DNA from: Membranihabitans marinus
GTDB lineage: Bacteria; Bacteroidota; Bacteroidia; Chitinophagales; Saprospiraceae
NCBI RefSeq assembly: GCF_021729155.1
Contig: NZ_JAJQYA010000020.1
Coordinates: 1 to 64,000 of the forward strand
Direction: 5' to 3'
Length of the DNA stretch: 64,000 nucleotides
This document shows positions 36,073 through 45,280 of the stretch, piece after piece. Position 1 is the first letter of the stretch, and every line of letters begins with the position of its first letter. Both the position numbers and the translations under genes were made by a program. The notes beneath the pieces were generated by a model. The model saw only the letters and a program-made list of their open reading frames with translations, was not told where the DNA came from and searched no databases.

Positions 36073-36104
36073 AAAGGGTTGTAATTTTATATTGCAACCC
36101 TTTT
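36073..36104 (+). terminator. Hairpin terminator after the PhoX-like gene
   Basis: The 9-bp stem AAAGGGTTG / CAACCCTTT is followed by TTATTATG on the plus strand. It lies 24 bp after the stop codon and about 32 bp before the first gene of the copper cassette. Confidence 0.65.
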
Positions 36105-36135
36105 ATTATGCCAATCATCCTTTTATCTTTGCTGC

Positions 36136-36504
36136 GTGAAATGGCTTGCCAACATATTGATCACCATAGTGATTTTAGCAACGTTTAAAGATCTTACCAG
36201 CATTGTCATGTTTAAGATTGGACAAAATTATGTGGCTGAAAATCTCTGTATATACTCTATTACACCAGAAATGATGTGTAAAGGGAGTTGTGTCCTCGAT
36301 GGTGTTTTGGAACGCAATGGGGAAGCCAGTGATCAAGAAGGCTTGAGATTGCAAGACGACAAACCAATTCCGGTAGTAGAGATTCAACAATCAGATATAA
36401 ATCTCAATGAGAATCGTCCCTTCGAACGGGATCATTTTGAAGATCGCCAGATCTTATATGCTTTTGAATATACCGCTTCGGTACATCATCCCCCTCGTGG
36501 TTAA
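36136..36504 (+). CDS. Small membrane protein with Cys cluster, first gene of the MbnP/MbnH cassette
   Basis: This protein has 122 residues from a GTG start (no in-frame ATG before residue 25). The N-terminal membrane helix is ANILITIVILATF. Then follow NLCIYSITPEMMCKGSCVL with three Cys, a Glu/Asp-rich middle and the tail VHHPPRG. Small Bacteroidota proteins with one membrane segment, a Cys cluster of this kind and a C-terminal HPP motif occur beside metal-related transport genes. The Cys and His residues would suit copper binding or delivery, which is inference. TATCTTTG at 36124-36131 resembles a -7 box but would place transcription start at the GTG. Confidence 0.6.
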   Translation: MKWLANILITIVILATFKDLTSIVMFKIGQNYVAENLCIYSITPEMMCKGSCVLDGVLERNGEASDQEGLRLQDDKPIPVVEIQQSDINLNENRPFERDHFEDRQILYAFEYTASVHHPPRG

Positions 36505-36696
36505 TCAGTCAGTATCTATTCTAAATTACCCTTATTGTTAATATTGTATATGCATGGATATATCTGTGTATATCGGTCAATGACCAATGACATTGCTTGA
36601 ATCCATATCGTATAAAGGTATTTATATGCATTTGGTTATAGATGATGGGGTAGATTATTCCTTTCCTGAGGAAGGATTTATTTTAAAAGCTATAAA

Positions 36697-37593
36697 ATGT
36701 ACAAAAGAATTATTTTGCCATTGGCATTCCTATGGATGTTTTTGCCATCGGTATTTGCCTGCGACGCTTGTGGTTGCAGTATATCGGGCAGCGGAATTGG
36801 GATGATGACTTCCTATCGCAATCATTTTATTCGATTGGGTTGGCAGTCTGCTCATTATCAGTCTATTGCTGAGAATAGTAGCGGTTCCGAGGATCATTTT
36901 CAATTGTTGGATCTTACTGCCCAATATTATCTAACCGACCGATTGAAGTTATGGGCCAATATGTCTTATCGGACCAATGAGCGATACAATTCGCTAGAAC
37001 ATCAGGAGGTTAGTGGTATATCTGATAGTCGGATTATGGTCAATTATTCACTGGTGAACAATTACCTGACTAAAAATGGATCGAGTTGGCTTGTAGATAT
37101 GGGCTTGGGACTTAAAATACCTACGGGGAAATACAATCCAGATATCCATGATTCCAATTTGCCGGAAAACTTCAATATTGGCAATGGGCACGTGGGCTTC
37201 TTATTTCAACCTAGGGCTGTGTTTACAAAAAATAGTTATGGAATTGTATTTTCCAATCACAATCAAATAAATACAGCTTCACGAGATGGATATCAGTATG
37301 GATCCCAATTTTCAGCTCAATTAACTTTTTTTAAAGAACAGTCAATATGGGGATTGGATTGGATACCGCAACTCGGCTTGGGCAGCGAATATATCCAACG
37401 GGATCACTATAAAAACGGCAATAGTGTGCATGGAACCGGTGGCAAGGGTGTGTGGGCTATGGCAGGATTGAGCGTCAAATGGGCCAATTATTTGATTGGG
37501 GTAAACCACTCCCTACCCATGGTTCAAAATTATTCTCAAAATGAAGTCGAAGCCCAGCAGCGATGGGCCATCCAGGCTTCTTTTATTTTTTAA
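36697..37593 (+). CDS. Outer-membrane beta-barrel protein with CDACGC N-terminal motif
   Basis: This protein has 298 residues with a signal peptide ending PSVFA. The mature N-terminus is CDACGCSISGSG, a conserved Cys trio in a barrel family found with MbnP in Bacteroidota. The rest is a series of amphipathic strands (DRLKLWANMSYRTNERYN, WLVDMGLGLKIPTGKYNP) ending in WAIQASFIF, a typical barrel C-terminal Phe. It resembles the MetA-phenol-type transporter barrels. It may be a copper or metallophore channel whose Cys cluster gates or binds metal, a role inferred from the linked genes. The gap to the MbnP gene is 22 nt. Confidence 0.75.
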   Translation: MYKRIILPLAFLWMFLPSVFACDACGCSISGSGIGMMTSYRNHFIRLGWQSAHYQSIAENSSGSEDHFQLLDLTAQYYLTDRLKLWANMSYRTNERYNSLEHQEVSGISDSRIMVNYSLVNNYLTKNGSSWLVDMGLGLKIPTGKYNPDIHDSNLPENFNIGNGHVGFLFQPRAVFTKNSYGIVFSNHNQINTASRDGYQYGSQFSAQLTFFKEQSIWGLDWIPQLGLGSEYIQRDHYKNGNSVHGTGGKGVWAMAGLSVKWANYLIGVNHSLPMVQNYSQNEVEAQQRWAIQASFIF

Positions 37594-37615
37594 AACTATT
37601 AGAAATATATTTAAT

Positions 37616-38470
37616 ATGAAGATTTATAATTTTATTTTTTTATTTGCATTTATCGTATTTGCGGCATGTGACAAGGATGAAGACCTTATGGCTTCAGGAC
37701 AATCTGAAGTCGAAATCAAATTTGACAATATAGCCATCGTCGATGGTGTGCAGCGTCAATTGACCATGGTATCACCTGGGGATACATCGAATTTTGATTA
37801 CAATAATGCCATGGATCAACCATTCAATATTACTTTGCTAAAGTATTATATCTCAAAAATAGTTTTGGAAGGACCCGATGGTGCATATTACGAGGATGAA
37901 ATATTGGCCAGTGCTACAGAGTCCAAAGGGTATTATTTAATTGATGAGTCGGAGGAGTCCAGTCAATTGATCAATCTTGAAAATGTACCCTATGGCAAAT
38001 ACAATAAGATAACCTTCACCGTTGGTGTCGATGAATCTGGTGTAAGTGAAGGGGCGGCGGCAGGTTCGTTGGATCCTGCAACCAGCGCGATGTTTTGGAA
38101 TTGGAATTCTGGCTATGTCGCTATGAAAATGGAGGGTCATTCTCCGGTTTCTGCTGGCGGGGCAAGTGGCAATACCGTTGATCCGTCCATAGCCAAGGGT
38201 ATGGCATATCATGTGGGAGGATGGAAGGATATCGATGATTCCGCCTTTGTCAACAATGTTCGCAGATTGTCTTATGATTTTGATACCGATCTATCAGTGA
38301 CCGGAGAAGGTCATCCCAATGTGCATATGGTATTTGACGTAATCTCTCTTTTTGGGGGTGAAAACCTTATTGATTTTACGGGCAATAACAATGTACACAA
38401 ACCTTCTGACGGTATTCCTTTTGCCAATAATTATACCGATGCATTTGCATTTGATCATATCCACCAATAG
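37616..38470 (+). CDS. mbnP: MbnP-family copper-binding lipoprotein
   Basis: The start is set at ATG 37616, which gives the lipoprotein signal MKIYNFIFLFAFIVFAAC (Cys18); an upstream in-frame extension would overlap the barrel gene. The protein has 284 residues. The domain shows MbnP traits: EVEIKFDNI, FNITLLKYYISKIVLEGPDG, YYLIDES, a short-chain acidic core and AMFWNWNSGYVAMKMEGH with Trp161 and Trp163. In characterised MbnP a Trp is oxidised to kynurenine by the partner MbnH and contributes to copper binding. The MbnH-type gene follows 8 nt later. Which Trp is modified here cannot be told by eye. Confidence 0.8.
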   Translation: MKIYNFIFLFAFIVFAACDKDEDLMASGQSEVEIKFDNIAIVDGVQRQLTMVSPGDTSNFDYNNAMDQPFNITLLKYYISKIVLEGPDGAYYEDEILASATESKGYYLIDESEESSQLINLENVPYGKYNKITFTVGVDESGVSEGAAAGSLDPATSAMFWNWNSGYVAMKMEGHSPVSAGGASGNTVDPSIAKGMAYHVGGWKDIDDSAFVNNVRRLSYDFDTDLSVTGEGHPNVHMVFDVISLFGGENLIDFTGNNNVHKPSDGIPFANNYTDAFAFDHIHQ

Positions 38471-38478
38471 ACATTGAT

Positions 38479-39504
38479 ATGACAAAACTAGTGGTCAAAA
38501 TACTAATTTGCGCTATGGGCCTAGGATTGATTTATTCATGTCAAAAAACTGATGTGAGTATCGAAACTTTGTCCATCCCTCAACCTCAGGGATTTCCTGA
38601 GGTTGTTTATCCACTTCATACCAATCCGCTATCACAGGAAGGGGTTGATTTGGGTAAGCAATTGTTTAATGATCCCATTTTGTCTATCGACGGAAGTGTG
38701 GCTTGTTCCAACTGTCATACTAAATCACTGTCTTTTACCGATGCCCAACATCATCCCAGTATAGGGATATTTGAACGCGTGGGTACTAGGGATGCACCTC
38801 CGATTATGAATTTGGCTTTTCGTCGGGAATTTTTTTGGGATGGTAGTGTCAGTCAGCTGGACTTTGTCCCTTTGGCAGCCATTGAGAATGAACTGGAAAT
38901 GGGGGAAAGCCTCGGTCATGTGGTCAGTAAATTGAACGATAGCGAAAGTTATCCCAATAAGTTTAGAAAAGTTTATCCGACCATGGATACCATTACTGGG
39001 CCTTTAATGCTCAAAGCTTTATCTCAATATCTTTTGACCTTGGTGTCGGCCGATAGTCGCTATGATCAATACCAGCGAGGAGAGATTCAATTGACCGATG
39101 AAGAACAAAGGGGATTAGCGGTTTTTGAAACAAACTGCGCTACCTGTCATGTGCCGCCATTGTTCACCAATGAGGAGTTTCTAAACAATGGTTTGGATAC
39201 GGTCTTTTCTGATTTGGGTAGGGAAGGGATAACAGAATCTTCCACAGATCGAGGAAAATTCATTGTGCCCAGCCTGCGAAATATTAGATTGACCCCACCT
39301 TATATGCACGACGGAAGATTTAAAACTTTGGCAGAGGTCTTGGATTTTTATGATGCAGGTGTATTGCCGTCCTTTAACTTGGCCAAAGAACTCAATCAAA
39401 ATGGTCGCTTAGGCATCGCCTTGTCTTCTGATGAAAAGGCGGATTTACTTGCTTTTTTATCCACCCTAACCGACTATAATTTTATTAACAATCCAAAATT
39501 TTAA
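38479..39504 (+). CDS. mbnH: Di-haem cytochrome c peroxidase/MauG-family protein, MbnH type
   Basis: This protein has 341 residues with lipobox LIYSC (Cys21). Two c-haem sites are visible: CSNCH (76-80) and CATCH (220-224). Family blocks are FERVGTRDAPPIMNLAFRRE, FFWDGSVSQLDFV and TPPYMHDGRFKTLAEVLDFY. MbnH enzymes use a high-valent di-haem state to modify Trp in MbnP, and direct linkage to mbnP supports that assignment over a plain peroxidase. It acts in the periplasm or anchored in the outer membrane. The next gene begins 4 nt after its stop. Confidence 0.85.
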   Translation: MTKLVVKILICAMGLGLIYSCQKTDVSIETLSIPQPQGFPEVVYPLHTNPLSQEGVDLGKQLFNDPILSIDGSVACSNCHTKSLSFTDAQHHPSIGIFERVGTRDAPPIMNLAFRREFFWDGSVSQLDFVPLAAIENELEMGESLGHVVSKLNDSESYPNKFRKVYPTMDTITGPLMLKALSQYLLTLVSADSRYDQYQRGEIQLTDEEQRGLAVFETNCATCHVPPLFTNEEFLNNGLDTVFSDLGREGITESSTDRGKFIVPSLRNIRLTPPYMHDGRFKTLAEVLDFYDAGVLPSFNLAKELNQNGRLGIALSSDEKADLLAFLSTLTDYNFINNPKF

Positions 39505-39508
39505 TTCA

Positions 39509-39931
39509 ATGAAATATTTATCCATTTTATTTTTGACCGCCTTATTTATTACTTCATGTGACAAGTCCGATGATGTGATTGAAGGTGTGGACTACTCATA
39601 TCATGCCCATGTGAAATCACCTAAGGGCGAAACATTGCAAATGGGGGATACCCTAGAATTGAATGTGTTGTTCGAAAGCCATTCCGGTGAGCCAGTGCAC
39701 AATGTGAAAGTCGAGATTGCTTCGCAAGCTGATCCGAGCCATATAGTCTTTGATTATCACGATCACGTGCATGCGACCGAGTCTTCGTTCAACTATGTGG
39801 AACATTTGGTGATCAATGAAGCCAATGGTTTCTCCCCTTCCAATACTTACGTGTTTACTGCGTCGGTATGGGGAACTGAAGGGGATGATGATGGATTAGA
39901 GAGTGAAGAAACAACATTTTCCATAGAATAA
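39509..39931 (+). CDS. His-rich lipoprotein at the end of the copper cassette
   Basis: This protein has 140 residues with lipobox LFITSC (Cys17). Nine His are concentrated in a compact beta-sandwich-like domain: YSYHAHVK, FESHSGEPVHNV, YHDHVHATES and VEHLV. The fold resembles DUF4625-type exported Ig-like proteins. His pairs in this pattern often bind copper or zinc. Co-transcription with mbnP and mbnH supports a metal role. I do not know a described function. Confidence 0.65.
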   Translation: MKYLSILFLTALFITSCDKSDDVIEGVDYSYHAHVKSPKGETLQMGDTLELNVLFESHSGEPVHNVKVEIASQADPSHIVFDYHDHVHATESSFNYVEHLVINEANGFSPSNTYVFTASVWGTEGDDDGLESEETTFSIE

Positions 39932-39987
39932 TACCAAAAATAATATTAGCTAATACTATATAAATCCATGTAGTATTATATCAATAG

Positions 39988-40031
39988 GCTGAATGTCCTG
40001 AGTCGGAAGACCATGGCATTCAGCTTTTTTT
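39988..40031 (+). terminator. Terminator closing the copper cassette
   Basis: The 8-bp stem GCTGAATG / CATTCAGC (39988-39995, 40017-40024) is followed by TTTTTTTATGG. It lies about 55 bp after the His-rich lipoprotein gene and just before the convergent sigma-factor gene. Confidence 0.7.
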
Positions 40032-40037
40032 ATGGAT

Positions 40038-40568
40038 TTACAATGATGACAGGAATAGCAAGAGGAAAATCGATTCTGGTTTGATACGCTGTCGAACAAA
40101 CTTATTGGCTTGGACCAAATGATTCTTCACGGTGTTAGAAGACAAATGCAATTGCTGAGCTATTTCTTGTAGGGGATGACCTTGTAATTTACTTAAACGA
40201 TAAATGGTTTGCTGTTGTGGTGGAAGTTGAACGATGATACTTTCCAGCACGGATAGACAATGTTCTTCATTCATCTCGGTTTCTACTTTGGGTTTGCTCG
40301 CTTCCCAAGATTGAATAAACTCGATACGACGATTCTTGTCACGGGCCACTTTTCTAAAATAGTCGATGACTTTATTTTTTGTGGTTAAAAAAACATATCG
40401 ACTTACATTATCGGTATCTGTTAATTTGTCTTTGTGAATACAGAGGGACAGGAATACCTCTTGGGTTAGATCTTTGGCCAATTCTTCATCGCATACGTGG
40501 GACAGAATAAAGCCATACACTTTATTCTTATAATTTCTAAATACCTCTTCTATGCTATTGGTCGACAC
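40038..40568 (-). CDS. ECF-type RNA polymerase sigma factor, divergent to FecR
   Basis: This protein has 176 residues. Region 2 is YKNKVYGFILSHVCDEELAK, then DLTQEVFLSLCIHKDKLT. Region 4 is LPPQQQTIYRLSKLQGHPLQ, then EIAQQLHLSSNTVKNHLVQA. A hydrophobic tail (FLLLFLSSL) is common in Bacteroidota ECF sigmas. It lies back-to-back with the FecR gene (172-205 bp depending on the FecR start), so the pair is presumably sigma and anti-sigma for the SusC/SusD operon that follows FecR. In most such loci sigma and FecR are in the same direction, so the divergent layout is a variation. Confidence 0.9.
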   Translation of the reverse strand: MSTNSIEEVFRNYKNKVYGFILSHVCDEELAKDLTQEVFLSLCIHKDKLTDTDNVSRYVFLTTKNKVIDYFRKVARDKNRRIEFIQSWEASKPKVETEMNEEHCLSVLESIIVQLPPQQQTIYRLSKLQGHPLQEIAQQLHLSSNTVKNHLVQANKFVRQRIKPESIFLLLFLSSL

Positions 40569-40773
40569 CGGGTTATCTTAGTTTTTAAACTTAGAATTAA
40601 CAAAATAATAAAATAAAAGTAGTATTATTTTTTTAAAATAATTCACTTTTACTAGTCCTGATTTTTATTTATATCGTTTTATATATCGCATTTAATGCAA
40701 AATATTGCCTTAGTGTATCTCGAATTTGCTTTGGTAAAAATTGTTATATAATATAAAAATTAAAATACAAAGA

Positions 40774-41769
40774 TTGGAGTCTAGAAATAATATAGAAGAG
40801 TTATACCATAAGTTTTTAAATAAAACAGCCACTTCTGATGAAATTCATCAATTGTTGGATTGGATAGAAAAGACAGAAAATGCCGATGTTATACTGAGTG
40901 CAATGGAAGAAAAGTGGGGCCAAGGATTGGAGGATAAGGAATATCCTGGTGATTGGACTGAAGTTGTCGGTCGATTGGATGTATTGAAACATGAAATATC
41001 AGGAAAACGGCAAAATAGACTTCAATTCTTCAATCGCAAAATGTTGCACTATGCAGCCGCCGCGATATTATTGATGATCAGTACCATAATGATTTGGCAA
41101 AATTACGCCGGCCCCAAGACTATAGAATACTCTACCCATTATGGTGAAACTAAGGTTGTGGAATTGCCTGACGGCAGTGTGGTTCGATTAAATGCCAATT
41201 CGAAATTATTGTGGACGAACCACTGGAAAAAACAAGGAAGTCGTGAAGTAATATTGAGTGGAGAGGCTTTTTTCGATGTATCTCATTTATTGGATGATAG
41301 CGATGAGAATTATCCCTTTCAAGTGATTACCGATGATTTGACGATAAAAGTATTGGGGACAACATTTAATGTAAGTAGTCGTCGAGATAAAACCGATGTA
41401 TTTTTAGCTACGGGGAAAGTGGAGTTGGCTTTTTCTGATGCTTCTCGGACGATTGAGTCCATGGAACCAGGGGATATGGTCAGTTTTTCAAAAAATGATG
41501 GAAGTTATGAGAAAAAAGAAACCACAACGGTGAAGAGTGCATCGTGGACCGAGGGTAGTTTTATATATGACAATGAAAGTTTGGAGAATATCCTCAATGA
41601 GATCGAGGACATTTATGGCAAGGAGATTCAAGTAGTAGATAGAGAGATGTTGAACAAGAAATACACCATTGGTTTGCCTTATACCAATTGGGATATGGTA
41701 GTTGAATCCTTGGCATTAATGATGGATTTGACAATAGAAAAAAATGAAGATGGAATAATCATAAAATAG
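40774..41769 (+). CDS. FecR-family anti-sigma factor
   Basis: No ATG is available near the N-terminus. TTG at 40774 (giving MESRNNIEELYHKFLNKTAT) fits the usual short FecR start better than TTG at 40741. The protein has about 331 residues. A cytoplasmic sigma-binding domain (1-80) precedes one membrane helix (MLHYAAAAILLMISTIMIW). The periplasmic FecR domain has VVELPDGSVVRLNANSKLLW, VILSGEAFFDVSH and FQVITDDLTIKVLGTTFNVS, then a DUF4974 module (YDNESLENILNEIEDIYGKE). It senses the STN domain of the downstream SusC and releases the divergent sigma factor. Confidence 0.9.
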   Translation: MESRNNIEELYHKFLNKTATSDEIHQLLDWIEKTENADVILSAMEEKWGQGLEDKEYPGDWTEVVGRLDVLKHEISGKRQNRLQFFNRKMLHYAAAAILLMISTIMIWQNYAGPKTIEYSTHYGETKVVELPDGSVVRLNANSKLLWTNHWKKQGSREVILSGEAFFDVSHLLDDSDENYPFQVITDDLTIKVLGTTFNVSSRRDKTDVFLATGKVELAFSDASRTIESMEPGDMVSFSKNDGSYEKKETTTVKSASWTEGSFIYDNESLENILNEIEDIYGKEIQVVDREMLNKKYTIGLPYTNWDMVVESLALMMDLTIEKNEDGIIIK

Positions 41770-41833
41770 TGAACAGGAATATTGTTGGCACTCCGTTCCT
41801 GTCCACAATTACTTAACTCAATTAAATTAGAAT

Positions 41834-44800
41834 ATGAAATTACAATTTTTATGTAAAAAACCCTGTATGATTGCACTACTGTGTATTCTATTTATGCATG
41901 TGCAGGTGCCATTATTGGTTGCCAATGAGGCAGAACCTAGCAGTGAAATTTTGCTGTCGACTGCGATTCAGCAAATTAGTCAGAAGTATCAAGTGTTGTT
42001 TAATTACGATAAGGAATTGATTGACAATGTCAAGGTCAATTACAACGAGGAAGATGCCGATAATGTCAATGAGGCTATTTCTGGAATATTGAAAGGAACT
42101 AGAATTCACTTTAAGATTTTTGACAATCGCTATGTTATTCTTTACAAGAGGGATCCTGAAGGTTTACAGTCTTTGCAAAAGATGGTCGATCACTTTCAAG
42201 AAATTTTAGCCTCCGATAAGAAAATATCAAAAGCTGAACGGCAGGTTGTAAAATATCTCAACAATAGAGATCATTACAATTTAATGTCCAAGAAATTGGT
42301 AATGAATGTATCGGGTACAGTTCGCGATGCCAATGGTGCGCCATTGATTGGTGTCAATGTATTGGTGAAAAACAAGAATTTGGGAACGGCTACCGATTTC
42401 GATGGGAAGTTTATTATGAACGATGTTGATGAAAACGACGTTCTGGTTTTTTCATACATCGGTTATCAAACCTTAGAGATGCCAATTGCTGGCAAGACCA
42501 ATATAAGTATCGTATTACAAGAAGATTCACAGACTTTGGACGAAGTAGTGGTTATCGGATATGGAACACAGAAAAAAAGCGATTTAACTGGAGCAGTATC
42601 ATCTATTAAATCTGACCAAATAGCGGCTTATCCTACCAGTAGTGGTGTACAGGCTATGCAGGGACGTGCTGCAGGTGTTCAGATTCAATCCAATAATGGG
42701 GCTCCTGGATCAGACCTTAAAGTGAGAATTAGAGGAGGTACTTCAATCAACGCCAATAGTGATCCAATATTCGTAATAGATGGTTTTGTAGGTGGTGCTA
42801 TGCCCCCTCCAGAAGATATAGCATCTATTGAAGTATTGAAAGATGCGTCCGCTACAGCCATTTATGGATCTCGGGGAGCAAATGGTGTAGTTATGATTAC
42901 AACCAAAAGAGGAGCTTCTGGTAAAACAAAAATTGATTTCAATACTTCCTATTCTGTTCAGAATGAAATCAATCGATTGGATTTGCTCAATGCCGATCAA
43001 TTTGTAGATTATATCTCGGAATTGCGTCCCGATTTTCAATCCATGGGTGGTAATACGGATTGGCAAGATGAAATATTTAGACCAGGAGGGGTTCAAAACT
43101 ACCAATTGTCCTTGTCTGGGGGTACTGAATCAGTGAAATACTACGTGTCTGGTGCTTACTATGATCAAAAGGGAGTGATTCTTAATTCGGACTACGATCG
43201 GTTGTCTGTGACCAGTAATATAGATATTAATGCTACAGATAGGATGAAAATTGGTTTGAATTTGTTTGCTCGTAGAGATGGAAGCAATGGGGTGAGAACC
43301 CAAGAAGGATCGGGTGGACTCACGCCAGGTGTTGTATCTTCTGCATTTAAATTCGAGCCGGATCGCGATATCTACAACGAAGATGGTAGCTTTACTGTAG
43401 CTCGTTTAAATGACCCTATTGATAATCCATATGCTATTGTCACTCAGTTGGAGAATGAAAATTCTGCAGATCGCTTTCAGGGTAATGTGTTTATGGAATA
43501 CGATTTGTTGTCAAATCTCAAATTTAGAACTTCTTTTGGCACAACGACTTATAACTCGAGGACGGGGATTTTTTCGCCAACCACGGTTACTGAAGGTCGC
43601 AATGTTGGAGGTGATGCACGAATTAATGCATCAAAAAACACACTATTTTTAAATGAAAATTATTTGACTTATAATCATAAAATTGGCAATATTCATAACC
43701 TCAATGCATTGGTCGGCTATTCCTATCAATCATCAGTAAGTGAAAGTTGGGGATCGAGAGGGCAATCCTTTATCACAGATGCATTTTCTTATTGGGGATT
43801 AGGGTCATCAGCTGTATGGCAATCTCCAAGTTCAAATTTGACGGAATGGGTGATTTCTTCCTTTTACGGTCGTTTAAATTATACCTTGGATGATCGCTTT
43901 TTATTTACGTTTAATGCAAGATACGATGGATCGTCTAACTTTGGGAAAAATAATCAATGGGCATTTTTCCCCTCAGGAGCGGTGGCTTGGAATATGAAAA
44001 AAGAAGCCTTTTTACAAGACTCAGATCTAATCAGTTTCTGGAAATGGCGAGTAAGTTATGGTGTGACGGGAAATCAAGCCATTTCACCCTATCAAACACT
44101 GGCTAGGTTTTCACCTGCTTTTTCAACCATTGACGATGCAATAGTCAATGCAGTTCGACCAACTTCTGTAGCCAACGATAATCTCTCTTGGGAAACAACT
44201 CGACAACTCAATATTGGTACAGATATCGGTTTTTATAACGACCGCGTTACATTGACGGCCGAATACTACAATATGTTGACCTCAGATTTATTGTTCAGTG
44301 TGCCTTTACCTCAATATTCTGGGTACACTTCACAATTGCAGAACATTGGAGAAGTAAGAAATCATGGATTTGAATTAAGTATTAATTCGAGGAACTTTGT
44401 CGGTGAATTTGAATGGAGTATGGATGTCAATTTTTCGAGGAACAGAAATGAAATAGTTTCTCTGCCCGATGGCAATGACATCGCTTACGGTTCTGGACCT
44501 GGACACTTGGTCGGTTTAGGTACAACTCAGATATTGCGTGTGGGTGAGCCGGTGGGTAGTTTTTTTGGTTGGATTTATGACGGGGTGTATCAAGAAGGTG
44601 ATAATTTCTTAACTGGAGCCGGGTTTGAACAAGAGCCTGGCGGTGAGAAATTTAGAGATATTGAAGGTAAAAACGATGATGGAACTTTAACCGGTCAGCC
44701 CGATGGTGCTTTAAATAGCGATGATAGAACCCTTATAGGGAGTCCTCATCCCGACTTTATTTGGGGGTGGAATAATGATTTTAGATGGAAAAATTTTGAT

Positions 44801-45253
44801 CTCAATATATTCTTTCAAAGCTCTGTCGGCAACGATATTTTAAGTTATACCCTGATGGAGTTGGATTTAATGTCCGGTATCAATAATGCGACTACCAACG
44901 CCTTGGATCGATGGACACCTAGTAATACAAATACCGATGTACCCAAAGCATTTGCTGGCAGAACTAGACGAGTTTCTACTAGATGGATTAGTGATGGCTC
45001 ATTTACGCGATTGAAAAATCTAGCTTTGGGGTATAGTTTTGATTCCAGTGTTTTGTCGAATTTCAATTTGAATAAAGTGAGATTGTCTATAAGTGCCCAA
45101 AACATGTTGACTTTTACGAAGTACGAAGGATTTGATCCCGAGGTGAATTATTCCACTAGTGGCGCTGCCAATGGGAATCGAAATTTGGGACTGGACTATG
45201 GAAGCTATCCCAATGCCAAATCAATCACCTTTGGACTAAATGTATCGTTTTAA
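41834..45253 (+). CDS. SusC/RagA-family receptor with N-terminal STN signalling domain
   Basis: This protein has 1139 residues. After the signal peptide (ending LLVANE) comes an STN domain (about 45-105: AIQQISQKYQVLFNYDKELI, then GILKGTRIHFKIFDNRYVIL). It is followed by a charged linker, the regulatory-like domain VSGTVRDANGAPLIGVNVLV, the SusC motif DEVVVIGYGTQKKSDLTGAV, plug and barrel. The STN domain contacts FecR, so ligand binding is signalled to the sigma factor. It forms a SusCD pair with the next gene. The substrate is probably the glycan degraded by the downstream sialidase-like, sulfatase and BNR-4 proteins. Confidence 0.94.
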   Translation: MKLQFLCKKPCMIALLCILFMHVQVPLLVANEAEPSSEILLSTAIQQISQKYQVLFNYDKELIDNVKVNYNEEDADNVNEAISGILKGTRIHFKIFDNRYVILYKRDPEGLQSLQKMVDHFQEILASDKKISKAERQVVKYLNNRDHYNLMSKKLVMNVSGTVRDANGAPLIGVNVLVKNKNLGTATDFDGKFIMNDVDENDVLVFSYIGYQTLEMPIAGKTNISIVLQEDSQTLDEVVVIGYGTQKKSDLTGAVSSIKSDQIAAYPTSSGVQAMQGRAAGVQIQSNNGAPGSDLKVRIRGGTSINANSDPIFVIDGFVGGAMPPPEDIASIEVLKDASATAIYGSRGANGVVMITTKRGASGKTKIDFNTSYSVQNEINRLDLLNADQFVDYISELRPDFQSMGGNTDWQDEIFRPGGVQNYQLSLSGGTESVKYYVSGAYYDQKGVILNSDYDRLSVTSNIDINATDRMKIGLNLFARRDGSNGVRTQEGSGGLTPGVVSSAFKFEPDRDIYNEDGSFTVARLNDPIDNPYAIVTQLENENSADRFQGNVFMEYDLLSNLKFRTSFGTTTYNSRTGIFSPTTVTEGRNVGGDARINASKNTLFLNENYLTYNHKIGNIHNLNALVGYSYQSSVSESWGSRGQSFITDAFSYWGLGSSAVWQSPSSNLTEWVISSFYGRLNYTLDDRFLFTFNARYDGSSNFGKNNQWAFFPSGAVAWNMKKEAFLQDSDLISFWKWRVSYGVTGNQAISPYQTLARFSPAFSTIDDAIVNAVRPTSVANDNLSWETTRQLNIGTDIGFYNDRVTLTAEYYNMLTSDLLFSVPLPQYSGYTSQLQNIGEVRNHGFELSINSRNFVGEFEWSMDVNFSRNRNEIVSLPDGNDIAYGSGPGHLVGLGTTQILRVGEPVGSFFGWIYDGVYQEGDNFLTGAGFEQEPGGEKFRDIEGKNDDGTLTGQPDGALNSDDRTLIGSPHPDFIWGWNNDFRWKNFDLNIFFQSSVGNDILSYTLMELDLMSGINNATTNALDRWTPSNTNTDVPKAFAGRTRRVSTRWISDGSFTRLKNLALGYSFDSSVLSNFNLNKVRLSISAQNMLTFTKYEGFDPEVNYSTSGAANGNRNLGLDYGSYPNAKSITFGLNVSF

Positions 45254-45280
45254 TTGATCAATAATCATAAAAAAGACATA

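Noticed and set aside
36124-36131. TATCTTTG as promoter of the copper cassette
   Set aside because: It fits TAnnTTTG, but transcription would start at or after the GTG start codon and the nearest TTG box is at the wrong spacing (29 bp).
37541-37615. 25-codon N-terminal extension of MbnP overlapping the barrel gene
   Set aside because: The internal ATG at 37616 gives a perfect lipoprotein signal; the extension would bury it.
38479-39504. Ordinary cytochrome c peroxidase for peroxide detoxification
   Set aside because: Direct linkage to mbnP and the surrounding metal-binding genes favours the MbnH role, though sequence alone does not exclude peroxidase activity.
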